DNA from: Pseudomonadota bacterium
GTDB taxonomy: Bacteria; Pseudomonadota; Gammaproteobacteria; Steroidobacterales; Steroidobacteraceae
DNA: 64,000 bases
Direction: 5' to 3'
NCBI GenBank assembly: GCA_018241505.1
Contig: JAFEDS010000011.1
Span: forward strand, 61,530-125,529
The notes beneath the pieces were generated by a model. The model saw nothing but the letters and a program-made list of their open reading frames with translations, had not been told where the DNA came from and did no database searches. Within the stretch, counting starts at the first letter, position 1. Every line of letters begins with the position of its first letter. The position numbers and the translations under genes are program-made. Positions 9,111 to 17,689 of this stretch are shown piece by piece.

Positions 9111-9825
9111 TATACGGCGCTTCGGTTGCGAAGAACAACACCGCGCGCGCGACATCGTCCGGTGAGCCCGGGCGCTTCAACGCGGTTCGTTCAACAATCA
9201 TCGCCTGGCGTTCCTTGTCCATACCGTCTTCCGGCCACATGACGGGTCCGGGCGCAATCGCATTTACGCGAATGCTGGGCCCCAATTCCCGAGCCAGGGA
9301 TTTTGTAAGCATCACAACGCCGGCTTTTGCCAGGCTGTACACGGTATGACGCGCCAGCGGCTGAGTGCCGTGGATGTCTGCAATGTTGACGATCAGTCCG
9401 TTGCTGATGCGCAGTGCAGCCGAGGCCGCCTGCGAGAGGAACAGGGGCGCCTTCAGGTTGGTGCCCATCAAATCGTGCCAATCGATCTCGGTGATGTCAC
9501 CTACGGGTGTCGGGTAGAACGTCGAAGCATTGTTGACGAGTATATCGAGCGAGCCGAAGTTGCTCGTCGCAATGTCGGGAAGCATCTGCAGTTGACCGAC
9601 GTCGAGCAAGTCCGCCTCGACCAGCACCGCGGAGTTTGGCCGCGTCTCGTTCATCCCCTTGGCCATGGCCTCCGCAGCTTCACCGGAGCTGCGGTAGTGC
9701 AGAACAACGTTCGCGCCCGCAGCATGCAGCTTGCGCGCGATGGCGGCGCCGACTCTGCGTGCCGCCCCTGTGATCAGCGCGGTCTTGCCGCCGAGGGCGG
9801 CCGTTTGGTTTGGATTGGTTGGCAT
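9058..9825 (-). CDS. folM: Pteridine reductase, short-chain dehydrogenase (FolM/PTR1 type)
   Basis: NADPH-dependent reductase of the SDR family, 255 residues. The nucleotide-binding motif TGAARRVGAAIA contains the arginine pair typical of pteridine reductases rather than the TGxxxGIG of ordinary SDRs. NNAS, the active-site YSLAK (Tyr-x-x-x-Lys) and the end GGRSAGGW follow. Members reduce dihydromonapterin or dihydrobiopterin and, weakly, dihydrofolate. Its position convergent with folB-folK supports a role in pterin/folate metabolism. It overlaps folK by 53 bases at the 3' ends. Confidence 0.88.
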   Translation of the reverse strand: MPTNPNQTAALGGKTALITGAARRVGAAIARKLHAAGANVVLHYRSSGEAAEAMAKGMNETRPNSAVLVEADLLDVGQLQMLPDIATSNFGSLDILVNNASTFYPTPVGDITEIDWHDLMGTNLKAPLFLSQAASAALRISNGLIVNIADIHGTQPLARHTVYSLAKAGVVMLTKSLARELGPSIRVNAIAPGPVMWPEDGMDKERQAMIVERTALKRPGSPDDVARAVLFFATEAPYITGQILAVDGGRSAGGW

Positions 9826-9836
9826 TGAGTCCGATT

Positions 9837-11048
9837 ATGACTCCATCCGGTCCGCACTCAATGCTTCCTTTATTGACAGCCGACGAGAATCGCCACGCCC
9901 AGGCGGCTCGCGATTTCATTTGTGAGCGAATCCTGGCGGCGGGCGGGTGGCTCTCCTTCGCCGATTTCATGGAATCGGCGCTGTATGCACCCGGATTGGG
10001 CTACTACAGCGCCGGTGCCGTGAAGCTCGGCGCCAGCGGCGATTTCGTTACGGCGCCCGAGATTTCGGATCTCTTCAGCCGCTGCGTGGCGCGTCAATGC
10101 GCTGATGTGCTCGCCGCAACCGGTGGGCAAATCCTGGAGCTAGGGGCGGGAACGGGACGCATGGCCGTCACCATTCTGAAGTCGCTCGCCGAGATCGGCG
10201 TATTGCCGGAGCGATACGCGATTCTGGAAGTGAGTGCGGATTTGGCGGAGCGCCAGCGAGCCCGGGTTGAGGCGCTGCCGGCGGGATTGCGGGAGAGAGT
10301 TGTTTGGCTGGACCGGCTGCCGGCCCCGGGGTCTGTGCGCGGCGTGGTGCTGGCAAATGAGGTGCTGGATGCGTTGCCCGTGCAGCGATTTGTTGTTCGT
10401 TCCGGCAAAGCGTTTGAATTGGGTGTGAGTGTTGTTGGCGTTGGGGCGGGCGCGTCGGCCTCTGGCGCATTGGTCACTGGTGCGCCTGCGCCCGACTTTG
10501 CGTGGTGCGAGGGCGCCGAGCTTCCATCAGCCTCCGAGCTAATCACCGCCCTGCCCAACGGTTACACGTCGGAGCTCTGTTCTCGCGTTGAGCCCTGGAT
10601 AGCCAGCGTTAGTCAGTGTCTGGCACAGGGCGCGCTATTGTTGTTCGACTATGGGCTCCCTCGCTCCCACTACTATCACCCACAACGTGTCGACGGCACG
10701 TTGCGCTGTTATTTCAAACAGCGCGCTCACAATGACCCATTCATCAATGTTGGTATCCAGGACATTACCGCCTGGGTCGATTTCACGCGGGTCGCGGACG
10801 GCGCGCTTGCCGCCGGTCTGGAGGTTACCGGTTTTGTAACTCAAGCGGCATTCCTTCTTGGCACCGGCATCGAAGCTATGACCATCGAGGTTGACGACGT
10901 CGCTACCCGCGCTCGCCTCGCGGGCGAAGCCCGACGCCTGCTCATGCCGGGGGAAATGGGGGAGTCGTTCAAAGTCATGGCGTTGTGTCGGGATCTCGAT
11001 GCCCCGTTGCGCGGTTTTGCACATCAGGATCTTCGCGGGTCGTTGTAA
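9837..11048 (+). CDS. MidA/NDUFAF7-family SAM-dependent methyltransferase
   Basis: About 403 residues. The family (old DUF185) includes the mitochondrial complex I assembly arginine methyltransferase NDUFAF7. Recognisable features are FADFMESALYAPGLGYYS, the SAM-binding loop ILELGAGTGRMA, VLANEVLDALPVQRF (with the family's NE and D positions), and LLFDYGLPRSHYYHPQR. I placed the start at the ATG at 9837. An in-frame TTG at 9810 would overlap the divergent reductase start, and ATG 9861 is also possible. No convincing Shine-Dalgarno separates them. The substrate is presumably a protein arginine, but which one is not evident. Confidence 0.88.
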   Translation: MTPSGPHSMLPLLTADENRHAQAARDFICERILAAGGWLSFADFMESALYAPGLGYYSAGAVKLGASGDFVTAPEISDLFSRCVARQCADVLAATGGQILELGAGTGRMAVTILKSLAEIGVLPERYAILEVSADLAERQRARVEALPAGLRERVVWLDRLPAPGSVRGVVLANEVLDALPVQRFVVRSGKAFELGVSVVGVGAGASASGALVTGAPAPDFAWCEGAELPSASELITALPNGYTSELCSRVEPWIASVSQCLAQGALLLFDYGLPRSHYYHPQRVDGTLRCYFKQRAHNDPFINVGIQDITAWVDFTRVADGALAAGLEVTGFVTQAAFLLGTGIEAMTIEVDDVATRARLAGEARRLLMPGEMGESFKVMALCRDLDAPLRGFAHQDLRGSL

Positions 11049-11235
11049 GGATTGAGTTCCTCGGGAATTCCGCAGGCGCACGTCGCGCTTACTTCATCCA
11101 GTCGTTCTCCTAACTGTCTACTGCCTGTCTTTTACCTTTCACATGAACGTGGCAGAACGCTGACCACGAACGTCTCCACACAGTGGCAAAAATAAGGTTT
11201 GCTGAGGACGGTGTTGCCCGCGGCAGTATCGACCT

Positions 11236-11520
11236 ATGCGGAAACGAGGGAACGACAAACCTGCGGTCCGAATGCCGGCTACGCTGCCGAGGAATGCGTG
11301 GCTGGTGGTCATGGATGAGTACGGGAAGTTGCTGCGCAGCGAACTTTTACCGCCGGGCACGCACCTGCCGGGGCGGTTGACGGAAGTGGCGGTCGCATAC
11401 ACTGCCCTGGGATGGGTGGGACAACCCGCCCCCGGCCGCTGGTCATTCATAATGCGAAGCGGACTGCACAGCCTGGCCGTCGGCATCCGTGCGGCGCGCC
11501 CGAGCGACGCCCAGCCATAA
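11236..11520 (+). CDS. Small hypothetical protein
   Basis: Encodes 94 residues with protein-like composition: a basic start (MRKRGNDKPAVRMPATLP), then NAWLVVMDEYGKLLRSELLP, which looks like beta strands, and a Trp/Gly-rich middle. I do not recognise a family and see no signal peptide or membrane segment. It stands alone between the methyltransferase and uppP, with a 187-base gap before it in which I see nothing definite. The gene call rests on coding-like composition only. Confidence 0.45.
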   Translation: MRKRGNDKPAVRMPATLPRNAWLVVMDEYGKLLRSELLPPGTHLPGRLTEVAVAYTALGWVGQPAPGRWSFIMRSGLHSLAVGIRAARPSDAQP

Positions 11521-11589
11521 CTGATTCACTTGTCGCCGACCGGTTCCGGGTAACATACCCGCGCTCCCACTCCAGCGAGACGAATCCGC

Positions 11590-12384
11590 GTGTCCGACAC
11601 ATTGAGTACCGTCATCCTCGGCATCGTCGAGGGCATTACCGAATTCCTTCCCATCTCGAGCACCGGTCACTTACTGATTGCGGAGCAGTTTCTGGGCGCG
11701 CGCTCGGAATTGTTCAATGTCGCCATCCAGGCGGGCGCCATCCTCGCGATCGTTCTCATCTACCGCGCTCGCCTGACCGAGCTGCTGTTACGGACCAATG
11801 ACCCGAAAAATCGCGACTATCTATTCAAGCTCACGGTATCGGTATTCATCACCCTCGTCCTGGGTTTCGCCGCAACCAAGTTGGGATTCAAGCTGCCGGA
11901 AACCGTCATGCCGGTGGGCATTGCATTGCTGGTAGGTGGCGTCGCCATCCTCGTAATCGAAGCTTACGTGGCACCCAAGCCGAAGTCGGACAATCTGACC
12001 TGGTCTGTCGCGATCTGGGTTGGTTTGTGCCAGATATTGGCCGCTATTTTTCCGGGCACCTCCCGATCCGCGGCAACCATTTTCGCCGCAATGCTCGCCG
12101 GAATGACCCTGCGTCCCGCGGCCACCGAGTTCGCCTTCCTTGTCGGTATCCCGACGATGTTTGCAGCTACCGCGTATGAGTTACTGAAAGTACGTCACGA
12201 AACCGGCCACGAAGATTGGACAGCGTTGGGGATCGGTTTTGCAGTCTCGGGAATCGTGGCGTTTATTGCAGTGAAATGGCTTCTGCGCTACGTGCAAAGC
12301 CATCGCTTCACGGTGTTTGCGTGGTATCGCATCGTGTTGGGTATTGCACTGCTTGCGATGCTACGCGCGGGAATCGTGCACTAG
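11590..12384 (+). CDS. uppP: Undecaprenyl-diphosphatase UppP (BacA)
   Basis: Integral membrane phosphatase that regenerates undecaprenyl phosphate, the lipid carrier for cell-wall sugars. Both family signatures are intact: GIVEGITEFLPISSTGHL at residues about 10-27 and PGTSRSAATIFAAMLAGM in the second half. These hold the catalytic Glu, Ser and Arg. The 264-residue length and multiple hydrophobic helices fit. The start is GTG, fixed by the position of the first motif. The stop overlaps the convergent cca stop by 4 bases. Confidence 0.96.
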   Translation: MSDTLSTVILGIVEGITEFLPISSTGHLLIAEQFLGARSELFNVAIQAGAILAIVLIYRARLTELLLRTNDPKNRDYLFKLTVSVFITLVLGFAATKLGFKLPETVMPVGIALLVGGVAILVIEAYVAPKPKSDNLTWSVAIWVGLCQILAAIFPGTSRSAATIFAAMLAGMTLRPAATEFAFLVGIPTMFAATAYELLKVRHETGHEDWTALGIGFAVSGIVAFIAVKWLLRYVQSHRFTVFAWYRIVLGIALLAMLRAGIVH

Positions 12385-13622
12385 CCCGCCAGCTTCCCAG
12401 CAAATTCTTTTTTGACTGCGGTCACGGCGGCCAACCGCAGTGCGCGAATCTTCTCGCCGATCTCAGCCCCCTTGAGCCCCGCGCGATCTTCCTCGGAAAG
12501 CTGAATAACTGCTGCGGCGTCGCGGGCCCGCCGCAGATACGCCGCCTGAGGGTACGGGTTATTTTCCAACCCGGTGCGCCCCCGTGCATCCGACTCACAT
12601 ACCAACAGCAGCTCGTTAAACCGCTCCGGGCGCCGGAATGCATCCGTCTTCTCGAATAGCTTCAGCATCGTTTCGGGCCGCAACTCAGCGGCTCGGTGTA
12701 CGACTGCGTGATGGCGTGCGGCCAACACGGCGAGCTCTCTGAATCCATTGGGCACGCGCAAGCGCTCCGAGAGCGCTTCGACGAGTGGCACACCCGCCTC
12801 TTCGTGGCCGCGATGGCTCGGCAAGATTTCCTGAGGCGTAAGAGCCTTGCCTAGGTCGTGCGTCAACGCTGCAAATCGAACCGAGGTAGGCGCACCGATC
12901 TTCGCTGCGTAGCGCACCACGAGCATCACGTGGACGCCCGTGTCGACTTCGGGATGCCACTTCGGTGGCTGCGGTACACCGTAAAGCGCGTCGATCTCGG
13001 GGAAGATCACCGCCAACGCGCCGCAGTCCCTCAGTGTTTGAAAGAAGGCGTCGGGTCGTGACTCGCCAAGTGCGCGCTCGGTTTCCTGCCAGACTCGTTC
13101 GGGCACCAGTGCGTTGACTTCACCGGACGCGACCATGTGCTTCATCAGGGACATGGTTTCGTCGGCTACTTTGAAGCCGAGATCAGCAAAGCGTGCCGCG
13201 AAGCGTGCCAGCCGTAGGATCCGAACTGGGTCCTCTACAAACGCCTCGGATACGTGGCGCAGGACTCGGGCTTGGAGGTCGCGCTGACCACCGTAGGGAT
13301 CAATGAGTTCGCCCGATGGCTTCTCCGCGATCGCATTGATCGTGAGATCGCGGCGCTTGAGATCCTCTTCCAGAGTGACATCAGGTGAGAACTGTGTGGT
13401 GAAGCCTCTATAGCCAGGGGCAACCTTGCGCTCCATACGCGCCAGGGCGTGCTCTTCCTTGGTTTCCGGATGCAAAAAGACCGGAAACTCCTTCCCCACC
13501 GACACATAGCCCTGCCGCTCGAGGTCCTCGGGGCGTGCGCCGACCACTACCCAGTCCCGCTCATGAACGGGCAAACCGAGCAGCCTGTCCCGAACTGCGC
13601 CGCCAACCAAGTAGACTTCCAT
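12381..13622 (-). CDS. cca: Multifunctional CCA-adding tRNA nucleotidyltransferase
   Basis: Adds or repairs the 3'-CCA end of tRNAs without a template. The nucleotidyltransferase head is clear (VGGAVRDRLLGL, then HERDWVVVG carrying the metal-binding Asp), with RRDLTINAIA and RILRLARFAARF after it. The C-terminal part has an HD domain (ALTHDLGKALTP and GHEEAG), so it is the gammaproteobacterial type with an additional phosphohydrolase domain. It has 413 residues, as expected. Its start codon is immediately adjacent to the start of the divergent peptidase gene. Confidence 0.96.
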   Translation of the reverse strand: MEVYLVGGAVRDRLLGLPVHERDWVVVGARPEDLERQGYVSVGKEFPVFLHPETKEEHALARMERKVAPGYRGFTTQFSPDVTLEEDLKRRDLTINAIAEKPSGELIDPYGGQRDLQARVLRHVSEAFVEDPVRILRLARFAARFADLGFKVADETMSLMKHMVASGEVNALVPERVWQETERALGESRPDAFFQTLRDCGALAVIFPEIDALYGVPQPPKWHPEVDTGVHVMLVVRYAAKIGAPTSVRFAALTHDLGKALTPQEILPSHRGHEEAGVPLVEALSERLRVPNGFRELAVLAARHHAVVHRAAELRPETMLKLFEKTDAFRRPERFNELLLVCESDARGRTGLENNPYPQAAYLRRARDAAAVIQLSEEDRAGLKGAEIGEKIRALRLAAVTAVKKEFAGKLAG

Positions 13623-14681
13623 ATGCCCATGTTATCGCACCTAAGAGTTTTACTCGCCGCCACCCTCGTTTTGACGCTCTCAGGCTGCGGGACGATGTAC
13701 CTCGCCCAAGCTGCCGGTGGCCAGATGCGCGTCCTGGAAGCGCGACGTTCCATCGACAAAGTTGTGGTCGACCCCGCCACTTCGGCGCCCCTGAAGGCGC
13801 GCCTCCTGGACGTCCGCGCCGCACGCGACTTTGCCGTCGCCGAGCTGCACCTTCCGGATAACCGTAGTTACCGGACGTATGCCGACATCAAACGTCCATT
13901 TGTCGTCTGGAATGTGGTTGCCACACCTGAGTTCTCGGTCGAACCCAAGCACTGGTGCTTTCCCATCGCCGGCTGCGTCGCCTATCGCGGCTACTTCAAG
14001 GAAAAGAACGCACGCAAGTTTGCAGCGAAGTTGGCTTCGCAAGGATTTGATATCACCGTCGGTGGTGTGCCGGCCTATTCCACGTTGGGCAAATTCGCGG
14101 ATCCGGTCCTCAGCAGCATGATGCGCTATGGAGACAGCGAGTTGGTTGCCATCATCTTCCACGAGCTGGCGCACCAACGCCTGTATGTCAAGAATGACAC
14201 CGAGTTCAATGAGGCCTTTGCTACAGCCGTTGAGAATGAGGGGCTGCAGCGTTGGCTGAAGTCACAAGGGCATCCTGACCTGATGCAGGAATTCCTGGAG
14301 GACAGCGCCAATGAGAGAGCGTTCATTGAGCTGTTTGCTCAGACTCGTGATCGACTGAAGACGCTCTACGCGACCGGCTTGCCGCCTGGCGAGCTGCGAG
14401 TGAAAAAGGATGCGGTGTTTTCTGAGCTGACCAACGAAGCGCGTGCGTTACAGCGCAAACAGGGGCATCTGTACTACGAGTCCTGGTTGAAGGAGGGGCT
14501 CAACAACGCCCACCTCGCTTCAGTGGCTACGTACTACGAATGCGTCCCGGGGTTTCAGCGGTTGTTGGCGGAGCAGGGCGGGGATCTGGTGCGGTTTTAT
14601 GCGGCGGCCCGGGAGTTGGCCAAAATTCCTCGAGCGCAAAGGCATGCGCGGTTGTGCCAGGCGCCGGCGAGCGGGAATTGA
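13623..14681 (+). CDS. Putative zinc aminopeptidase, lipoprotein (Aminopep/DUF2265 family)
   Basis: About 352 residues, beginning with a lipoprotein signal (VLLAATLVLTLSGCGTM), so the mature protein is probably anchored to a membrane facing the periplasm. The zinc motif HELAHQ at roughly residue 180 is followed by FNEAFATAVENEG, which supplies the third ligand. Family hallmarks include YRGYFKEKNARKFA. The start ATG at 13623 (or 13629) was chosen because upstream in-frame codons lie inside cca and would remove the signal peptide. The two divergent genes share no spacer, so any promoter lies within cca. The substrate is unknown. Confidence 0.85.
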   Translation: MPMLSHLRVLLAATLVLTLSGCGTMYLAQAAGGQMRVLEARRSIDKVVVDPATSAPLKARLLDVRAARDFAVAELHLPDNRSYRTYADIKRPFVVWNVVATPEFSVEPKHWCFPIAGCVAYRGYFKEKNARKFAAKLASQGFDITVGGVPAYSTLGKFADPVLSSMMRYGDSELVAIIFHELAHQRLYVKNDTEFNEAFATAVENEGLQRWLKSQGHPDLMQEFLEDSANERAFIELFAQTRDRLKTLYATGLPPGELRVKKDAVFSELTNEARALQRKQGHLYYESWLKEGLNNAHLASVATYYECVPGFQRLLAEQGGDLVRFYAAARELAKIPRAQRHARLCQAPASGN

Positions 14682-14741
14682 TGCCTTTGCAAAGTCCGCC
14701 CATTGACGGCAGAGTGAGCGGAAACCAGGCGGGAGCGTTCT

Positions 14742-15644
14742 ATGAAGATCTGGATGGGGTTGGGGTTGATGGTCGGACTGTTGGGTGTTGCGCATGCAGG
14801 CGAGGGCGTCGGTCAGATTCCCCCTGTCGTGATCAGCGACCCGGCGCCCGACCCGGCGAACCCGCCGCATTCCGCTCAGGTCCTCATTCCCAGCCACGGC
14901 GAGGGAATGAACGGCTTGTTCTATCTCGCAGGCGGGGCTGGGTCCCACCCGACGATGATTCTTCTTCACGGCTTTCCCGGCAATGAGCAGAACCTAGACC
15001 TGGCACAGGCCGTTCGACGCGCGGGCTGGAATGTCCTGACAATGCACTATCGCGGCACCTGGGGAAGCCCCGGCGACTTTTCCATTGCTCATGTCATTGA
15101 GGACGTTGATGCCGCGGTGGCCTTTGTTCGACAGCCGGACATAGCAGCGAAATACGGCATCGACGCACACCGCATTGTCCTTGCCGGCCACAGCATGGGC
15201 GGTTTCGCGACAACTGCACACGCGCGCCACGACGATCGCCTGGCCGGAGTCATTCTTCTCGACGCATGGAACGTTGGTGCTACCGGCAGTGCGTTCAACG
15301 AGGCAAACGGGGCGGCTCGCGAGGCGTTGATCGCGCATCAGTTTGATGACTTGGGAAACGCACTTCATGGAGCGACTGCCGCCAGCACGGCGGCTGAAGT
15401 CATAGCGCACCGTGTTGATTGGAATTTTCAGTCGTGGGCGAAGGACCTGACGCACGATCCACTCCTGGTGATTGGCGCATCGAAAGCAGGCGGTGCAGAA
15501 AATCAGAAGCTCGCGGAGGCGGTCCGGGCAGCGGGTGGCAAAGTCACGGCCATCACCATCGATAGCGATCACGCCTACCAGGACCATCGAATCGCGTTGG
15601 CCGGTGACGTCGTAAACTGGCTGCAGAAGCTGCCGACGAAATAG
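14742..15644 (+). CDS. Secreted alpha/beta hydrolase
   Basis: A 300-residue protein with an N-terminal signal peptide (MGLGLMVGLLGVAHA, cleavage likely after AHA), so probably periplasmic. The alpha/beta-hydrolase core shows an oxyanion segment (LLHGFPGNEQN), the nucleophile elbow GHSMGG (Ser about residue 153), a probable acid, and a C-terminal His in SDHAYQDHR. The overall pattern resembles acylaminoacyl-peptidase/dienelactone-type hydrolases. The substrate is not deducible. A purine-rich element precedes the start. It follows the lipoprotein peptidase by 60 bases and could be co-transcribed. Confidence 0.85.
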   Translation: MKIWMGLGLMVGLLGVAHAGEGVGQIPPVVISDPAPDPANPPHSAQVLIPSHGEGMNGLFYLAGGAGSHPTMILLHGFPGNEQNLDLAQAVRRAGWNVLTMHYRGTWGSPGDFSIAHVIEDVDAAVAFVRQPDIAAKYGIDAHRIVLAGHSMGGFATTAHARHDDRLAGVILLDAWNVGATGSAFNEANGAAREALIAHQFDDLGNALHGATAASTAAEVIAHRVDWNFQSWAKDLTHDPLLVIGASKAGGAENQKLAEAVRAAGGKVTAITIDSDHAYQDHRIALAGDVVNWLQKLPTK

Positions 15645-15659
15645 CTAGCCGCTGTCAGC

Positions 15660-15960
15660 GTGATCTCCAGCCGCGCCGTTGACCACGCGCCGCCGATCCC
15701 CTTTTGCGCGAAGCACAACCTCCGCAAATCACCATTCGCGCGCGCCACCGCCTGCGCCGACCACGGTTAGCGCAACCACGCACCGCCGTCCGCTTGCTTC
15801 GACTACGGTTAGCGCCAACTACGCGCCGCCGTCCACCACCACGCGGTCACCGCCGCGCCTCCTGCGCCCCGCGCCGACCGCCCGCTCACCCCGACGCTGC
15901 AGACTCCACGCAGAAACCGACGCTTGTCGGCTGCGGCCTCCCAAAAAGGCGGCTAGCATC
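15660..15960 (+). other. C-rich, G-poor low-complexity stretch with a degenerate 42-base repeat
   Basis: No convincing gene. The plus strand is rich in CCA/CCG/CGC words and poor in G runs. A unit beginning GACCACGGTTAGCGC at 15759 recurs 42 bases later at 15801 as GACTACGGTTAGCGC, and the similarity continues for about 33 bases. Translated frames give only Thr/Pro/Arg-rich low-complexity peptides. A C-rich, G-poor RNA following a stop codon is what a Rho loading site would look like, so this may be the terminator of the hydrolase transcript. Confidence 0.4.
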
Positions 15961-16007
15961 CACACAGCGGTGGCGGAACGCATTCGCCCAAACGGTGGCA
16001 ACCAAAC

Positions 16008-16289
16008 ATGAAGCGCAAACTTCTACACAACGTCGAGACCTGCCCATTTACTGCGGAAGAAGTCGCTGACATGTATCTTCGCGCCGATCTCGCTGTCACT
16101 CTGGAAGAGTATTTCACCGAGCTCAACCTGCCCGACGAAGAAATCGGCCGGCTGCTCGACCTGACGCCCAACTGGGTCAGGGATCTCATGGAAGGCAAAG
16201 CCGAGAAGTTTTCAGCGGAGGACTTGTTGGTGTTTTGTTCGAAGGTTGGGATCATTGTCGAGCCCATGGAGCCGATACAGTGGAGTTGA
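16008..16289 (+). CDS. HTH protein of antitoxin type (HTH_37/XRE-like), unpaired
   Basis: A 93-residue protein. Residues about 25-85 read as a helix-turn-helix unit: LEEYFTELNLPDEEIGRLLD, TPNWVRDLMEGKAEKFSAED, then LLVFCSKVGIIVEP. This is the pattern of the small XRE-like antitoxins of HigBA/RelBE-type modules (turn, recognition helix, G-K-x-x-x-F-S-x-x-x-L). No toxin-like gene (60-120 residues, RelE/HigB-type) is adjacent on either side, so it is either a lone regulator or the remnant of a module. Confidence 0.6.
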   Translation: MKRKLLHNVETCPFTAEEVADMYLRADLAVTLEEYFTELNLPDEEIGRLLDLTPNWVRDLMEGKAEKFSAEDLLVFCSKVGIIVEPMEPIQWS

Positions 16290-16324
16290 TGTGGTAGTGA
16301 CCACGCATCTGTCGTAGTGAGCCT

Positions 16325-16373
16325 GCCTGCGGCTGACTTCACGCCACGTGAGCAGTGGGGTCGTGCCGCAGGC
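16325..16373. repeat. Inverted repeat in the gap before the sigma-factor gene
   Basis: Perfect 9-base arms, GCCTGCGGC (16325-16333) and GCCGCAGGC (16365-16373), separated by 31 bases. No T run follows, so a simple terminator is unlikely. It lies in the 276-base gap between the HTH gene and the sigma-factor gene. Apart from this repeat I see no feature there. Confidence 0.4.
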
Positions 16374-16565
16374 GAAACGATTCGCACTCCGAATTTCTGC
16401 GCTGCAAACAACTCGCTCTCCCTCCATAGCACACGCAGATTGCACCCCCATTAACGGAACTTCCCTGTCAGTTACGTCAAGCAGTTGAGGGCAGGAAAAA
16501 TCGATAAAAGTGGCGGCACTGTTGGTGCGTGGCGAGCCGCGCGCCCCTGGGAGAGAACGTTGTTG

Positions 16566-17228
16566 ATGAGCACAAACGAGGCAGTTCTGCCGTCCCCGGC
16601 CGACGTGCCGGGCGCCGAAGCCACACTCAGCCAGGAGCCGCCGCACGATCAGGACCTCGGCCAGTTCCTCCGGGAAAACAACAATGCCCTGGTGAGCTAC
16701 GTGTACTCCTGGGTCCGCTCGCGGCCGGACGCCTTAGACATAGTCCAGGAAGCCTACTGCAGGATCTTCCGCCTCGGCGACCTGAAGGGGGTTAACCACC
16801 TGCGGGGGTACCTCTTCAAGACCGCCAAGAACATCGCGACCGATTGGGTCCGGCAGCGGGTGGTGCGCGAGGCGTACGTCCACGACGAACCGCTGCGGGG
16901 CAACAAAGAGTCCGCATCGCCTGAAGATATCTGGCTGGCCAGAGAGGAGCTCGAGGCTTTGGAACGCAACGTCAAGAACCTGCCGCCCAAGTGCAAGTGT
17001 GCCCTCATCATGGTGCGACTGGAGGGCGCGAGCTACGAGGAGGTAGGCCAACACCTCGGGATCAAGACGCACAGCGCGCGGCGGCTCGTTGAGCGGGCGA
17101 TGGAATATCTGCTGGAAAAGAAGACGACGACGGGGAAGTCCGGCCGGAAGGCGAAGCGGCGGACCGATCAGGAAGCCACGGACTCCGAATCAAGCAGCGC
17201 TGGCGACACCGCTCAATTGATGGTGTGA
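16566..17228 (+). CDS. ECF-type RNA polymerase sigma factor (FecI-like)
   Basis: About 220 residues. Region 2 is seen in SYVYSWVRSRPDALDIVQEA and YCRIFRLGDL...LFKTAKNIATDWVRQR. Region 4 is seen in LPPKCKCALIMVRLEGASYE and EVGQHLGIKTHSARRLVERA, a normal ECF HTH. Group members of the FecI type respond to TonB-receptor signals relayed by a FecR membrane protein. A hydrophilic tail of about 40 residues follows region 4, which is unusual. The ATG at 16566 was chosen over upstream in-frame codons because it removes a non-conserved leader. The next genes encode FecR-like fragments. Confidence 0.85.
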   Translation: MSTNEAVLPSPADVPGAEATLSQEPPHDQDLGQFLRENNNALVSYVYSWVRSRPDALDIVQEAYCRIFRLGDLKGVNHLRGYLFKTAKNIATDWVRQRVVREAYVHDEPLRGNKESASPEDIWLAREELEALERNVKNLPPKCKCALIMVRLEGASYEEVGQHLGIKTHSARRLVERAMEYLLEKKTTTGKSGRKAKRRTDQEATDSESSSAGDTAQLMV

Positions 17229-17278
17229 CGCACGCCGGGGCGTGACATTCTGACAAGTTGTCCTCACAATCCTGCCGA

Positions 17279-17680
17279 ATGCAAAGCAACACGGCTCAGC
17301 GGCGGAATCAGATAAGACAAGCCTCTCTTGTCGCCGCTTGTCTGGCGGCGGCCTGTTTGAGCCCGATGACCCGCGCCGCGGACGCCATCACGCCGGCCGA
17401 GGCGCGCAAGGCCTGGAAAGACGGCCACCTCGAATACCTGCGCATCCCTCTCAAGATCGTCATCCCCAGCGTCAATGTCCACAGCACAAAGCCGATCGTC
17501 CTGGCGGACGACGCCGTCGGCAATCTGCTCTTCAGTGGCACCGTCTTCGAAGACCAGGTCACGGACTGGTTGCGGGCCCTCACGATTGCGCTGCCGATTG
17601 TTGTGATTGAGGGGGACGATCGGATCGTGATCTGCCTGCGCAAGTCCAATGAGAGTGGCGGCGCCATTCCGCCCAAGTAG
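17279..17680 (+). CDS. Secreted FecR C-terminal-like (STN/DUF4974-type) domain protein
   Basis: About 133 residues. A basic start and hydrophobic stretch (ASLVAACLAAACLSPMTRAA) form a signal peptide. The mature part, about 95 residues, reads AWKDGHLEYLRIPLKIVI, then KPIVLADDAVGNLLFSGTV and WLRALTIALPIVVIEGDDRI. This is the word order of the periplasmic C-terminal end of FecR anti-sigma regulators, the part that touches the signalling domain of TonB receptors. No FecR middle domain and no DUF4880 part are present in this frame. It begins 50 bases after the sigma gene and is probably co-transcribed. A TTG at 17258 is an alternative start. Confidence 0.65.
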   Translation: MQSNTAQRRNQIRQASLVAACLAAACLSPMTRAADAITPAEARKAWKDGHLEYLRIPLKIVIPSVNVHSTKPIVLADDAVGNLLFSGTVFEDQVTDWLRALTIALPIVVIEGDDRIVICLRKSNESGGAIPPK

Positions 17681-17689
17681 GGCACCCCT

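Noticed and set aside
13449-13622. Longer N-terminus for the zinc peptidase
   Set aside because: It would overlap the divergent cca gene and displace the lipoprotein signal peptide.
15679-16069. Thr/Pro/Arg-rich open frames before the HTH gene
   Set aside because: Produced by the C-rich repeat-bearing DNA. No start context and no protein-like pattern.
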